Part shown: one piece after another, positions 26,412-38,931 of the stretch | Numbering within the stretch: position 1 is the stretch's first letter | Layout: each line of letters begins with the position of its first letter | NCBI GenBank assembly: GCA_943737045.1 | Contig: CALSFV010000010.1 | Location: forward strand, 62,001-126,000 | Source of the DNA: Parapristionchus giblindavisi | Lineage: Eukaryota > Nematoda > Chromadorea > Rhabditida > Diplogasteridae | Reading direction: 5' to 3' | Length of the DNA stretch: 64,000 bases | Program-made: the position numbers and the translations under genes | Notes under the pieces: generated by a model | What the model saw: only the letters and a program-made list of their open reading frames with translations | What the model was told of the DNA's origin: nothing | The model's database searches: none

Positions 26412-27600
26412 TGTACTTCGGTCATTATAGCAGCAGTAAAATATCACAGCTCGACATGACCTGAAGTGTGTCTCATTCAGAATTTTTTCCTCTTTCACAT
26501 AGTATATTACTCGATAAGTATCATTGGCAATTAGACTTGTAACGAATTATTTTGTACCAAAAACAGAGAGTATTGAAAGATAAATTTACATATTGGCCGT
26601 ACTGACCACTTTGAAATAGTCTATCTTATTCAGAATTTTTCGCTCTTTCATTTGGTATATGACACGATAGGTTTCATTTTCATTTTCATATTTCTCAAGT
26701 TATCTTGATCATATCAGAGTAAAAGCTACTTTTGTACTTCGGTCATTATAGCAGCAGTAAAATATCACAGCTCGACATGACCTGAAGTGTGTCTCATTCA
26801 GAATTTTTTCCTCTTTCATATAGTATATTACTCGATAAGTATCATTGACAATTAGACTTGTAACGAATTATTTTGTACCAAAAACAGAGAGTATTGAAAG
26901 ATAAATTTACATATTGGCCGTACTGACCACTTTGAAATAGTCTATCTTATTCAGAATTTTTCGCTCTTTCATTTGGTATATGACACGATAGGTTTCATTT
27001 TCATTTTCATTTTTCTCAAGTTATCTTGATCATATCAGAGTAAAAGCTACTTTTGTACTTCGGTCATTATAGCAGCAGTAAAATATCACAGCTCGACATG
27101 ACCTGAAGTGTGTCTCATTCAGAATTTTTTCCTCTTTCACATAGTATATTACTCGATAAGTATCATTGACAATTAGACTTGTAACGAATTATTTTGTACC
27201 AAAAACAGAGAGTATTGAAAGATAAATTTACATATTGGCCGTACTGACCACTTTGAAATAGTCTATCTTATTTAGAATTTTTCGCTCTTTCATTTGGTAA
27301 ATGACAATATAGGTTTCATTTTCATTTTCATATTTCTCAAGTTATCTTGATCATATCAGAGTAAAAGCTACTTTTGTACTTCGGTCATTATAGCAGCAGT
27401 AAAATATCACAGCTCGACATGACCTGAAGTGTGTCTCATTCAGAATTTTTTCCTCTTTCACATAGTATATTACTCGATAAGTATCATTGGCAATTAGACT
27501 TGTAACGAATTATTTTGTACCAAAAACAGAGAGTATTGAAAGATAAATTTACATATTGGCCGTACTGACCACTTTGAAATAGTCTATCTTATTTAGAATT
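26412..27600. repeat. Block repeated 6741 bp downstream (33153 to about 34340)
   Basis: Monomers 26412 (ATTGGCAATT, GGTATATGACACG), 26733 (TTTCATATAG, CATTTTTCTC), 27054 (GGTAAATGACAATATA) and the start of 27375 (ATTGGCAATT) match 33153, 33474, 33795 and 34116 in order. The offset is 21 monomers. The two then part, and 27375-27696 instead match 34437-34758 at an offset of 22 monomers. This one-monomer shift is what unequal exchange would leave. Confidence 0.7.
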
Positions 27601-30263
27601 TTTCGCTCTTTCATTTGGTAAATAACAATATAGGTTTCATTTTCATTTTCATATTTCTCAAGTTATCTTGATCATATCAGAGTAAAAGCTACTTTTGTAC
27701 TTCGGTCATTATAGCAGCAGTAAAATATCACAGCTCGACATGACCTGAAGTGTGTCTCATTCAGAATTTTTTCCTCTTTCACATAGTATATTACTCGATA
27801 AGTATCATTGGCAATTAGACTTGTAACGAATTATTTTGTACCAAAAACAGAGAGTATTGAAAGATAAATTTACATATTGGCCGTACTGACCACTTTGAAA
27901 TAGTCTATCTTATTTAGAATTTTTCGCTCTTTCATTTGGTAAATGACACGATAGGTTTCATTTTCATTTTCATATTTCTCAAGTTATCTTGATCATATCA
28001 GAGTAAAAGCTACTTTTGTACTTCGGTCATTATAGCAGCAGTAAAATATCACAGCTCGACATGACCTGAAGTGTGTCTCATTCAGAATTTTTTCCTCTTT
28101 CACATAGTATATTACTCGATAAGTATCATTGACAATTAGACTTGTAACGAATTATTTTGTACCAAAAACAGAGAGTATTGAAAGATAAATTTACATATTG
28201 GCCGTACTGACCACTTTGAAATAGTCTATCTTATTTAGAATTTTTCGCTCTTTCATTTGGTAAATGACAATATAGGTTTCATTTTCATTTTCATATTTCT
28301 CAAGTTATCTTGATCATATCAGAGTAAAAGCTACTTTTGTACTTCGGTCATTATAGCAGCAGTAAAATATCACAGCTCGACATGACCTGAAGTGTGTCTC
28401 ATTCAGAATTTTTTCCTCTTTCACATAGTATATTACTCGATAAGTATCATTGACAATTAGACTTGTAACGAATTATTTTGTACCAAAAACAGAGAGTATT
28501 GAAAGATAAATTTACATATTGGCCGTACTGACCACTTTGAAATAGTCTATCTTATTTAGAATTTTTCGCTCTTTCATTTGGTAAATGACAATATAGGTTT
28601 CATTTTCATTTTCATATTTCTCAAGTTATCTTGATCATATCAGAGTAAAAGCTACTTTTGTACTTCGGTCATTATAGCAGCAGTAAAATATCACAGCTCG
28701 ACATGACCTGAAGTGTGTCTCATTCAGAATTTTTTCCTCTTTCACATAGTATATTACTCGATAAGTATCATTGGCAATTAGACTTGTAACGAATTATTTT
28801 GTACCAAAAGCAGAGAGTATTGAAAGATAAATTTACATATTGGCCGTACTGACCACTTTGAAATAGTCTATCTTATTCAGAATTTTTCGCTCTTTCATTT
28901 GGTATATGACACGATAGGTTTCATTTTCATTTTCATATTTCTCAAGTTATCTTGATCATATCAGAGTAAAAGCTACTTTTGTACTTCGGTCATTATAGCA
29001 GCAGTAAAATATCACAGCTCGACATGACCTGAAGTGTGTCTCATTCAGAATTTTTTCCTCTTTCATATAGTATATTACTCGATAAGTATCATTGACAATT
29101 AGACTTGTAACGAATTATTTTGTACCAAAAACAGAGAGTATTGAAAGATAAATTTACATATTGGCCGTACTGACCACTTTGAAATAGTCTATCTTATTCA
29201 GAATTTTTCGCTCTTTCATTTGGTATATGACACGATAGGTTTCATTTTCATTTTCATTTTTCTCAAGTTATCTTGATCATATCAGAGTAAAAGCTACTTT
29301 TGTACTTCGGTCATTATAGCAGCAGTAAAATATCACAGCTCGACATGACCTGAAGTGTGTCTCATTCAGAATTTTTTCCTCTTTCACATAGTATATTACT
29401 CGATAAGTATCATTGACAATTAGACTTGTAACGAATTATTTTGTACCAAAAACAGAGAGTATTGAAAGATAAATTTACATATTGGCCGTACTGACCACTT
29501 TGAAATAGTCTATCTTATTCAGAATTTTTCGCTCTTTCATTTGGTATATGACACGATAGGTTTCATTTTCATTTTCATTTTTCTCAAGTTATCTTGATCA
29601 TATCAGAGTAAAAGCTACTTTTGTACTTCGGTCATTATAGCAGCAGTAAAATATCACAGCTCGACATGACCTGAAGTGTGTCTCATTCAGAATTTTTTCC
29701 TCTTTCATATAGTATATTACTCGATAAGTATCATTGACAATTAGACTTGTAACGAATTATTTTGTACCAAAAACAGAGAGTATTGAAAGATAAATTTACA
29801 TATTGGCCGTACTGACCACTTTGAAATAGTCTATCTTATTCAGAATTTTTCGCTCTTTCATTTGGTATATGACACGATAGGTTTCATTTTCATTTTCATT
29901 TTTCTCAAGTTATCTTGATCATATCAGAGTAAAAGCTACTTTTGTACTTCGGTCATTATAGCAGCAGTAAAATATCACAGCTCGACATGACCTGAAGTGT
30001 GTCTCATTCAGAATTTTTTCCTCTTTCACATAGTATATTACTCGATAAGTATCATTGACAATTAGACTTGTAACGAATTATTTTGTACCAAAAACAGAGA
30101 GTATTGAAAGATAAATTTACATATTGGCCGTACTGACCACTTTGAAATAGTCTATCTTATTCAGAATTTTTCGCTCTTTCATTTGGTATATGACACGATA
30201 GGTTTCATTTTCATTTTCATTTTTCTCAAGTTATCTTGATCATATCAGAGTAAAAGCTACTTT

Positions 30264-32189
30264 TGTACTTCGGTCATTATAGCAGCAGTAAAATATCACA
30301 GCTCGACATGACCTGAAGTGTGTCTCATTCAGAATTTTTTCCTCTTTCACATAGTATATTACTCGATAAGTATCATTGACAATTAGACTTGTAACGAATT
30401 ATTTTGTACCAAAAACAGAGAGTATTGAAAGATAAATTTACATATTGGCCGTACTGACCACTTTGAAATAGTCTATCTTATTTAGAATTTTTCGCTCTTT
30501 CATTTGGTAAATGACACGATAGGTTTCATTTTCATTTTCATATTTCTCAAGTTATCTTGATCATATCAGAGTAAAAACTACTTTTGTACTTCGGTCATTA
30601 TAGCAGCAGTAAAATATCACAGCTCGACATGACCTGAAGTGTGTCTCATTCAGAATTTTTTCCTCTTTCACATAGTATATTACTCGATAAGTATCATTGA
30701 CAATTAGACTTGTAACGAATTATTTTGTACCAAAAACAGAGAGTATTGAAAGATAAATTTACATATTGGCCGTACTGACCACTTTGAAATAGTCTATCTT
30801 ATTCAGAATTTTTCGCTCTTTCATTTGGTATATGACACGATAGGTTTCATTTTCATTTTCATTTTTCTCAAGTTATCTTGATCATATCAGAGTAAAAGCT
30901 ACTTTTGTACTTCGGTCATTATAGCAGCAGTAAAATATCACAGCTCGACATGACCTGAAGTGTGTCTCATTCAGAATTTTTTCCTCTTTCACATAGTATA
31001 TTACTCGATAAGTATCATTGACAATTAGACTTGTAACGAATTATTTTGTACCAAAAACAGAGAGTATTGAAAGATAAATTTACATATTGGCCGTACTGAC
31101 CACTTTGAAATAGTCTATCTTATTCAGAATTTTTCGCTCTTTCATTTGGTATATGACACGATAGGTTTCATTTTCATTTTCATTTTTCTCAAGTTATCTT
31201 GATCATATCAGAGTAAAAGCTACTTTTGTACTTCGGTCATTATAGCAGCAGTAAAATATCACAGCTCGACATGACCTGAAGTGTGTCTCATTCAGAATTT
31301 TTTCCTCTTTCACATAGTATATTACTCGATAAGTATCATTGACAATTAGACTTGTAACGAATTATTTTGTACCAAAAACAGAGAGTATTGAAAGATAAAT
31401 TTACATATTGGCCGTACTGACCACTTTGAAATAGTCTATCTTATTTAGAATTTTTCGCTCTTTCATTTGGTAAATGACACGATAGGTTTCATTTTCATTT
31501 TCATATTTCTCAAGTTATCTTGATCATATCAGAGTAAAAACTACTTTTGTACTTCGGTCATTATAGCAGCAGTAAAATATCACAGCTCGACATGACCTGA
31601 AGTGTGTCTCATTCAGAATTTTTTCCTCTTTCACATAGTATATTACTCGATAAGTATCATTGACAATTAGACTTGTAACGAATTATTTTGTACCAAAAAC
31701 AGAGAGTATTGAAAGATAAATTTACATATTGGCCGTACTGACCACTTTGAAATAGTCTATCTTATTCAGAATTTTTCGCTCTTTCATTTGGTATATGACA
31801 CGATAGGTTTCATTTTCATTTTCATTTTTCTCAAGTTATCTTGATCATATCAGAGTAAAAGCTACTTTTGTACTTCGGTCATTATAGCAGCAGTAAAATA
31901 TCACAGCTCGACATGACCTGAAGTGTGTCTCATTCAGAATTTTTTCCTCTTTCACATAGTATATTACTCGATAAGTATCATTGACAATTAGACTTGTAAC
32001 GAATTATTTTGTACCAAAAACAGAGAGTATTGAAAGATAAATTTACATATTGGCCGTACTGACCACTTTGAAATAGTCTATCTTATTCAGAATTTTTCGC
32101 TCTTTCATTTGGTATATGACACGATAGGTTTCATTTTCATTTTCATTTTTCTCAAGTTATCTTGATCATATCAGAGTAAAAGCTACTTT
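30264..32189. repeat. Trimer duplication (963 bp, twice)
   Basis: Units 30264-31226 and 31227-32189. The first monomer of each has GGTAAATGACACG and ends with the rare GTAAAAACTAC (otherwise GTAAAAGCTAC). The next two are plain CATTTTTCTC monomers. GTAAAAACTAC is found nowhere else in the window, so its two copies exactly 963 bp apart date this exchange as recent. Confidence 0.82.
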
Positions 32190-35078
32190 TGTACTTCGGT
32201 CATTATAGCAGCAGTAAAATATCACAGCTCGACATGACCTGAAGTGTGTCTCATTCAGAATTTTTTCCTCTTTCACATAGTATATTACTCGATAAGTATC
32301 ATTGACAATTAGACTTGTAACGAATTATTTTGTACCAAAAACAGAGAGTATTGAAAGATAAATTTACATATTGGCCGTACTGACCACTTTGAAATAGTCT
32401 ATCTTATTCAGAATTTTTCGCTCTTTCATTTGGTATATGACACGATAGGTTTCATTTTCATTTTCATTTTTCTCAAGTTATCTTGATCATATCAGAGTAA
32501 AAGCTACTTTTGTACTTCGGTCATTATAGCAGCAGTAAAATATCACAGCTCGACATGACCTGAAGTGTGTCTCATTCAGAATTTTTTCCTCTTTCACATA
32601 GTATATTACTCGATAAGTATCATTGACAATTAGACTTGTAACGAATTATTTTGTACCAAAAACAGAGAGTATTGAAAGATAAATTTACATATTGGCCGTA
32701 CTGACCACTTTGAAATAGTCTATCTTATTTAGAATTTTTCGCTCTTTCATTTGGTAAATGACACGATAGGTTTCATTTTCATTTTCATATTTCTCAAGTT
32801 ATCTTGATCATATCAGAGTAAAAGCTACTTTTGTACTTCGGTCATTATAGCAGCAGTAAAATATCACAGCTCGACATGACCTGAAGTGTGTCTCATTCAG
32901 AATTTTTTCCTCTTTCACATAGTATATTACTCGATAAGTATCATTGACAATTAGACTTGTAACGAATTATTTTGTACCAAAAACAGAGAGTATTGAAAGA
33001 TAAATTTACATATTGGCCGTACTGACCACTTTGAAATAGTCTATCTTATTTAGAATTTTTCGCTCTTTCATTTGGTAAATGACAATATAGGTTTCATTTT
33101 CATTTTCATATTTCTCAAGTTATCTTGATCATATCAGAGTAAAAGCTACTTTTGTACTTCGGTCATTATAGCAGCAGTAAAATATCACAGCTCGACATGA
33201 CCTGAAGTGTGTCTCATTCAGAATTTTTTCCTCTTTCACATAGTATATTACTCGATAAGTATCATTGGCAATTAGACTTGTAACGAATTATTTTGTACCA
33301 AAAACAGAGAGTATTGAAAGATAAATTTACATATTGGCCGTACTGACCACTTTGAAATAGTCTATCTTATTCAGAATTTTTCGCTCTTTCATTTGGTATA
33401 TGACACGATAGGTTTCATTTTCATTTTCATATTTCTCAAGTTATCTTGATCATATCAGAGTAAAAGCTACTTTTGTACTTCGGTCATTATAGCAGCAGTA
33501 AAATATCACAGCTCGACATGACCTGAAGTGTGTCTCATTCAGAATTTTTTCCTCTTTCATATAGTATATTACTCGATAAGTATCATTGACAATTAGACTT
33601 GTAACGAATTATTTTGTACCAAAAACAGAGAGTATTGAAAGATAAATTTACATATTGGCCGTACTGACCACTTTGAAATAGTCTATCTTATTCAGAATTT
33701 TTCGCTCTTTCATTTGGTATATGACACGATAGGTTTCATTTTCATTTTCATTTTTCTCAAGTTATCTTGATCATATCAGAGTAAAAGCTACTTTTGTACT
33801 TCGGTCATTATAGCAGCAGTAAAATATCACAGCTCGACATGACCTGAAGTGTGTCTCATTCAGAATTTTTTCCTCTTTCACATAGTATATTACTCGATAA
33901 GTATCATTGACAATTAGACTTGTAACGAATTATTTTGTACCAAAAACAGAGAGTATTGAAAGATAAATTTACATATTGGCCGTACTGACCACTTTGAAAT
34001 AGTCTATCTTATTTAGAATTTTTCGCTCTTTCATTTGGTAAATGACAATATAGGTTTCATTTTCATTTTCATATTTCTCAAGTTATCTTGATCATATCAG
34101 AGTAAAAGCTACTTTTGTACTTCGGTCATTATAGCAGCAGTAAAATATCACAGCTCGACATGACCTGAAGTGTGTCTCATTCAGAATTTTTTCCTCTTTC
34201 ACATAGTATATTACTCGATAAGTATCATTGGCAATTAGACTTGTAACGAATTATTTTGTACCAAAAACAGAGAGTATTGAAAGATAAATTTACATATTGG
34301 CCGTACTGACCACTTTGAAATAGTCTATCTTATTCAGAATTTTTCGCTCTTTCATTTGGTATATGACACGATAGGTTTCATTTTCATTTTCATATTTCTC
34401 AAGTTATCTTGATCATATCAGAGTAAAAGCTACTTTTGTACTTCGGTCATTATAGCAGCAGTAAAATATCACAGCTCGACATGACCTGAAGTGTGTCTCA
34501 TTCAGAATTTTTTCCTCTTTCACATAGTATATTACTCGATAAGTATCATTGGCAATTAGACTTGTAACGAATTATTTTGTACCAAAAACAGAGAGTATTG
34601 AAAGATAAATTTACATATTGGCCGTACTGACCACTTTGAAATAGTCTATCTTATTTAGAATTTTTCGCTCTTTCATTTGGTAAATAACAATATAGGTTTC
34701 ATTTTCATTTTCATATTTCTCAAGTTATCTTGATCATATCAGAGTAAAAGCTACTTTTGTACTTCGGTCATTATAGCAGCAGTAAAATATCACAGCTCGA
34801 CATGACCTGAAGTGTGTCTCATTCAGAATTTTTTCCTCTTTCACATAGTATATTACTCGATAAGTATCATTGGCAATTAGACTTGTAACGAATTATTTTG
34901 TACCAAAAACAGAGAGTATTGAAAGATAAATTTACATATTGGCCGTACTGACCACTTTGAAATAGTCTATCTTATTTAGAATTTTTCGCTCTTTCATTTG
35001 GTAAATGACACGATAGGTTTCATTTTCATTTTCATATTTCTCAAGTTATCTTGATCATATCAGAGTAAAAGCTACTTT

Positions 35079-35399
35079 TGTACTTCGTTTATTATAGCAG
35101 CAGTAAAATATCACAGCTCGACATGACCTGAAGTGTGTCTCATTCAGAATTTTTTCCTCTTTCATATAGTATATTACTCGATAAGTATCATTGACAATTA
35201 GACTTGTAACGAATTATTTTGTACCAAAAACAGAGAGTATTGAAAGATAAATTTACATATTGGCCGTACTGACCACTTTGAAATAGTCTATCTTATTCAG
35301 AATTTTTCGCTCTTTCATTTGGTATATGACACGATAGGTTTCATTTTCATTTTCATTTTTCTCAAGTTATCTTGATCATATCAGAGTAAAAGCTACTTT
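35079..35399. repeat. Monomer with private change in the TTCGGTCATT motif
   Basis: TTCGGTCATT at the start of the monomer reads TTCGTTTATT here, through two substitutions at 35088 and 35090. This motif is nearly invariant in the other 199 monomers; the only other change seen is GGTCAGTATAG at 57546 and 62037. The rest of the copy is an ordinary TTTCATATAG/CATTTTTCTC subtype. Confidence 0.8.
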
Positions 35400-36041
35400 T
35401 GTACTTCGGTCATTATAGCAGCAGTAAAATATCACAGCTCGACATGACCTGAAGTGTGTCTCATTCAGAATTTTTTCCTCTTTCACATAGTATATTACTC
35501 GATAAGTATCATTGACAATTAGACTTGTAACGAATTATTTTGTACCAAAAACAGAGAGTATTGAAAGATAAATTTACATATTGGCCGTACTGACCACTTT
35601 GAAATAGTCTATCTTATTTAGAATTTTTCGCTCTTTCATTTGGTAAATAACAATATAGGTTTCATTTTCATTTTCATATTTCTCAAGTTATCTTGATCAT
35701 ATCAGAGTAAAAGCTACTTTTGTACTTCGGTCATTATAGCAGCAGTAAAATATCACAGCTCGACATGACCTGAAGTGTGTCTCATTCAGAATTTTTTCCT
35801 CTTTCACATAGTATATTACTCGATAAGTATCATTGGCAATTAGACTTGTAACGAATTATTTTGTACCAAAAACAGAGAGTATTGAAAGATAAATTTACAT
35901 ATTGGCCGTACTGACCACTTTGAAATAGTCTATCTTATTTAGAATTTTTCGCTCTTTCATTTGGTAAATAACAATATAGGTTTCATTTTCATTTTCATAT
36001 TTCTCAAGTTATCTTGATCATATCAGAGTAAAAGCTACTTT

Positions 36042-37325
36042 TGTACTTCGGTCATTATAGCAGCAGTAAAATATCACAGCTCGACATGACCTGAAGTGTG
36101 TCTCATTCAGAATTTTTTCCTCTTTCACATAGTATATTACTCGATAAGTATCATTGGCAATTAGACTTGTAACGAATTATTTTGTACCAAAAACAGAGAG
36201 TATTGAAAGATAAATTTACATATTGGCCGTACTGACCACTTTGAAATAGTCTATCTTATTTAGAATTTTTCGCTCTTTCATTTGGTAAATGACACGATAG
36301 GTTTCATTTTCATTTTCATATTTCTCAAGTTATCTTGATCATATCAGAGTAAAAGCTACTTTTGTACTTCGGTCATTATAGCAGCAGTAAAATATCACAG
36401 CTCGACATGACCTGAAGTGTGTCTCATTCAGAATTTTTTCCTCTTTCACATAGTATATTACTCGATAAGTATCATTGACAATTAGACTTGTAACGAATTA
36501 TTTTGTACCAAAAACAGAGAGTATTGAAAGATAAATTTACATATTGGCCGTACTGACCACTTTGAAATAGTCTATCTTATTTAGAATTTTTCGCTCTTTC
36601 ATTTGGTAAATGACAATATAGGTTTCATTTTCATTTTCATATTTCTCAAGTTATCTTGATCATATCAGAGTAAAAGCTACTTTTGTACTTCGGTCATTAT
36701 AGCAGCAGTAAAATATCACAGCTCGACATGACCTGAAGTGTGTCTCATTCAGAATTTTTTCCTCTTTCACATAGTATATTACTCGATAAGTATCATTGGC
36801 AATTAGACTTGTAACGAATTATTTTGTACCAAAAACAGAGAGTATTGAAAGATAAATTTACATATTGGCCGTACTGACCACTTTGAAATAGTCTATCTTA
36901 TTTAGAATTTTTCGCTCTTTCATTTGGTAAATGACACGATAGGTTTCATTTTCATTTTCATATTTCTCAAGTTATCTTGATCATATCAGAGTAAAAGCTA
37001 CTTTTGTACTTCGGTCATTATAGCAGCAGTAAAATATCACAGCTCGACATGACCTGAAGTGTGTCTCATTCAGAATTTTTTCCTCTTTCACATAGTATAT
37101 TACTCGATAAGTATCATTGACAATTAGACTTGTAACGAATTATTTTGTACCAAAAACAGAGAGTATTGAAAGATAAATTTACATATTGGCCGTACTGACC
37201 ACTTTGAAATAGTCTATCTTATTTAGAATTTTTCGCTCTTTCATTTGGTAAATGACAATATAGGTTTCATTTTCATTTTCATATTTCTCAAGTTATCTTG
37301 ATCATATCAGAGTAAAAGCTACTTT
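36042..37325. repeat. Dimer higher-order repeat (642 bp, twice)
   Basis: Monomers 36042 and 36684 have ATTGGCAATT with GGTAAATGACACG; monomers 36363 and 37005 have ATTGACAATT with GGTAAATGACAATATA. The alternation gives two tandem 642-bp units. A third starts at 37326 with ATTGGCAATT but switches to GGTATATGACACG, so it is a recombinant. Confidence 0.8.
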
Positions 37326-38333
37326 TGTACTTCGGTCATTATAGCAGCAGTAAAATATCACAGCTCGACATGACCTGAAGTGTGTCTCATTCAGAATTTT
37401 TTCCTCTTTCACATAGTATATTACTCGATAAGTATCATTGGCAATTAGACTTGTAACGAATTATTTTGTACCAAAAACAGAGAGTATTGAAAGATAAATT
37501 TACATATTGGCCGTACTGACCACTTTGAAATAGTATATCTTATTCAGAATTTTTCGCTCTTTCATTTGGTATATGACACGATAGGTTTCATTTTCATTTT
37601 CATATTTCTCAAGTTATCTTGATCATATCAGAGTAAAAGCTACTTTTGTACTTCGGTCATTATAGCAGCAGTAAAATATCACAGCTCGACATGACCTGAA
37701 GTGTGTCTCATTCAGAATTTTTTCCTCTTTCATATAGTATATTACTCGACAAGTATCATTGACAATTAGACTTGTAACGAATTATTTTGTACCAAAAACA
37801 GAGAGTATTGAAAGATAAATTTACATATTGGCCGTACTGACCACTTAGAAATAGTCTATCTTATTCAGAATTTTTCGCTCTTTCATTTGGTATATGACAC
37901 GATAGGTTTCATTTTCATTTTCATTTTTCTCAAGTTATCTTGATCATATCAGAGTAAAAGCTACTTTTGTACTTCGGTCATTATAGCAGCAGTAAAATAT
38001 CACAGCTCGACATGACCTGAAGTGTGTCTCATTCAGAATTTTTTCCTCTTTCACATAGTATATTACTCGATAAGTATCATTGACAATTAGACTTGTAACG
38101 AATTATTTTGTACCAAAAACAGAGAGTATTGAAAGATAAATTTACATATTGGCCGTACTGACCACTTTGAAATAGTCTATCTTATTTAGAATTTTTCGCT
38201 CTTTCATTTGGTATATGACACGATAGGTTTCATTTTCATTTTCATATTTCTCAAGTTATCTTGATCATATCAGAGTAAAAGCTACTTTTGTACTTCGGTC
38301 ATTATAGCAGCAGTAAAATATCACAGCTCGACA

Positions 38334-38479
38334 TGACCTGAAGTGTGTCTCATTCAGAATTTTTTCCTCTTTCACATAGTATATTACTCGATAAGTATCA
38401 TTGACAATTAGACTTGTAACGAATTATTTTGTACCAAAAACAGAGAGTATTGAAAGATAAATTTACATATTGGCCGTAC
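38334..38479. repeat. Half-monomer A (146 bp) of the reference monomer
   Basis: Monomer positions 46-191. This half begins with TGACC, contains the core ATTCAGAA-T6 through the GATAAGTATC motif (positions 64-121), then TTTTGTAC at 139, and ends just before the second TGACC. The same three landmarks occur in the same order in half B, so the monomer looks like a diverged duplication. Over core A (38352-38409) against core B (38505-38562) I count 46 identical of 58 positions (about 79%) without gaps. The rest of the half has diverged too far to align by eye. The A5 run and GGCC site are specific to this half. Confidence 0.75.
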
Positions 38480-38654
38480 TGACCACTTTGAAATAGTCTA
38501 TCTTATTCAGAATTTTTCGCTCTTTCATTTGGTATATGACACGATAGGTTTCATTTTCATTTTCATATTTCTCAAGTTATCTTGATCATATCAGAGTAAA
38601 AGCTACTTTTGTACTTCGGTCATTATAGCAGCAGTAAAATATCACAGCTCGACA
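38480..38654. repeat. Half-monomer B (175 bp), spanning the monomer junction
   Basis: Monomer positions 192 to 45 of the next unit. It starts with TGACC like half A but is 29 bp longer: 7 bp more before the ATTCAGAA core, about 27 bp more between core and TTTTGTAC, and about 5 bp less after that. Part of the extra length is the TTTCATTTTCATTTTCA hexamer-type tract. Both large indels of the family fall here: the 7-bp TGACCAC deletion at positions 192-198 and the 10-bp TGACACGATA deletion at about 249-258. Half A varies mainly by substitutions and homopolymer length. Confidence 0.72.
38549..38565. repeat. Hexanucleotide (TTTTCA)-type tract inside every monomer
   Basis: Monomer positions 261-277 read as almost three tandem TTTTCA units. 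It is a frequently polymorphic spot: many copies carry CATTTCC instead of CATTTTC, and the following bases alternate between CATATTTCTC and CATTTTTCTC. Those two choices mark subtypes along the array; CATTTCC is common before 24.2 kb and rare afterwards (50808, 52413 and 53375 monomers). The tract probably arose by local slippage in half B, since half A has no equivalent. Confidence 0.7.
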
Positions 38655-38931
38655 TGACCTGAAGTGTGTCTCATTCAGAATTTTTTCCTCTTTCACATAG
38701 TATATTACTCGATAAGTATCATTGACAATTAGACTTGTAACGAATTATTTTGTACCAAAAACAGAGAGTATTGAAAGATAAATTTACATATTGGCCGTAC
38801 TGACCACTTTGAAATAGTCTATTTTTTTTTAGAATTTTTCGCTCTTTCATTTGGTATATGACACGATAGGTTTCATTTTCATTTTCATATTTCTCAAGTT
38901 ATCTTGATCATATCAGAGTAAAAGCTACTTT
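38610..38931. repeat. Monomer with T-run expansion (322 bp)
   Basis: In this copy the TATCTTATTTAG segment of half B has become TA followed by a run of ten T at about 38822-38831. A similar run of eight T replaces it in the 39574 monomer. The two lie 964 bp apart. The neighbouring 38932 copy has a private ATAAGAATCATTGG. Homopolymer change in a long-read assembly is a possible alternative explanation. Confidence 0.7.

Larger units (their letters stand above)
23523..38609. repeat. Zone 3: 47 consecutive monomers of exactly 321 bp
   Basis: Starts run from 23523 in steps of exactly 321 to 38289, with no indel in 15,087 bp. Variation is by substitution only. Two marker families dominate. GGTAAATGAC replaces GGTATATGAC, often followed by AATATAGG instead of ACGATAGG (for example 25449, 26091, 27054, 28017, 28338, 32832, 33795, 36363, 37005); GGTAAATAAC occurs at 27375, 34437, 35400 and 35721. 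ATTGGCAATT replaces ATTGACAATT at 26412, 27375, 27696, 28659, 33153, 34116, 34437, 34758, 35721, 36042, 36684 and 37326. Interspersed are TTTCATATAG copies (25128, 26733, 28980, 29622, 33474, 35079, 37647). Singletons include TTTTGTCC at 25128, CCAAAAGCAG at 28659, TTCGTTTATT at 35079, and CGACAAG with CTTAGAAA at 37647. Confidence 0.93.
38289..38609. repeat. Reference monomer (consensus-like, 321 bp)
   Basis: This copy is close to the consensus and serves here as the coordinate reference; monomer position 1 is 38289. G+C is 101 of 321 (31%), by hand count. Landmarks by monomer position: RsaI GTAC at 2-5, 143-146 and 188-191; AluI AGCT at 37-40 and 313-316; TaqI TCGA at 40-43 and 100-103; T6 run 72-77; A5 run 148-152; HaeIII GGCC at 184-187; T5 run 225-229; TTTTCA-type tract 261-277; BclI TGATCA at 295-300, containing the only GATC. 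It has seven CpG. Stops occur in all six frames: forward for example at 46, 17 and 51, reverse for example at 33, 11 and 136. The longest stop-free run is about 159 bases, on the reverse strand across the monomer junction. There is therefore no coding potential, although 321 is divisible by three. Confidence 0.95.

Noticed and set aside
38289..38609. Open reading frame running through the array because 321 is a multiple of three
   Set aside because: Every one of six frames has stops in the consensus. The longest stop-free run is about 159 bases, and indel monomers shift frame.
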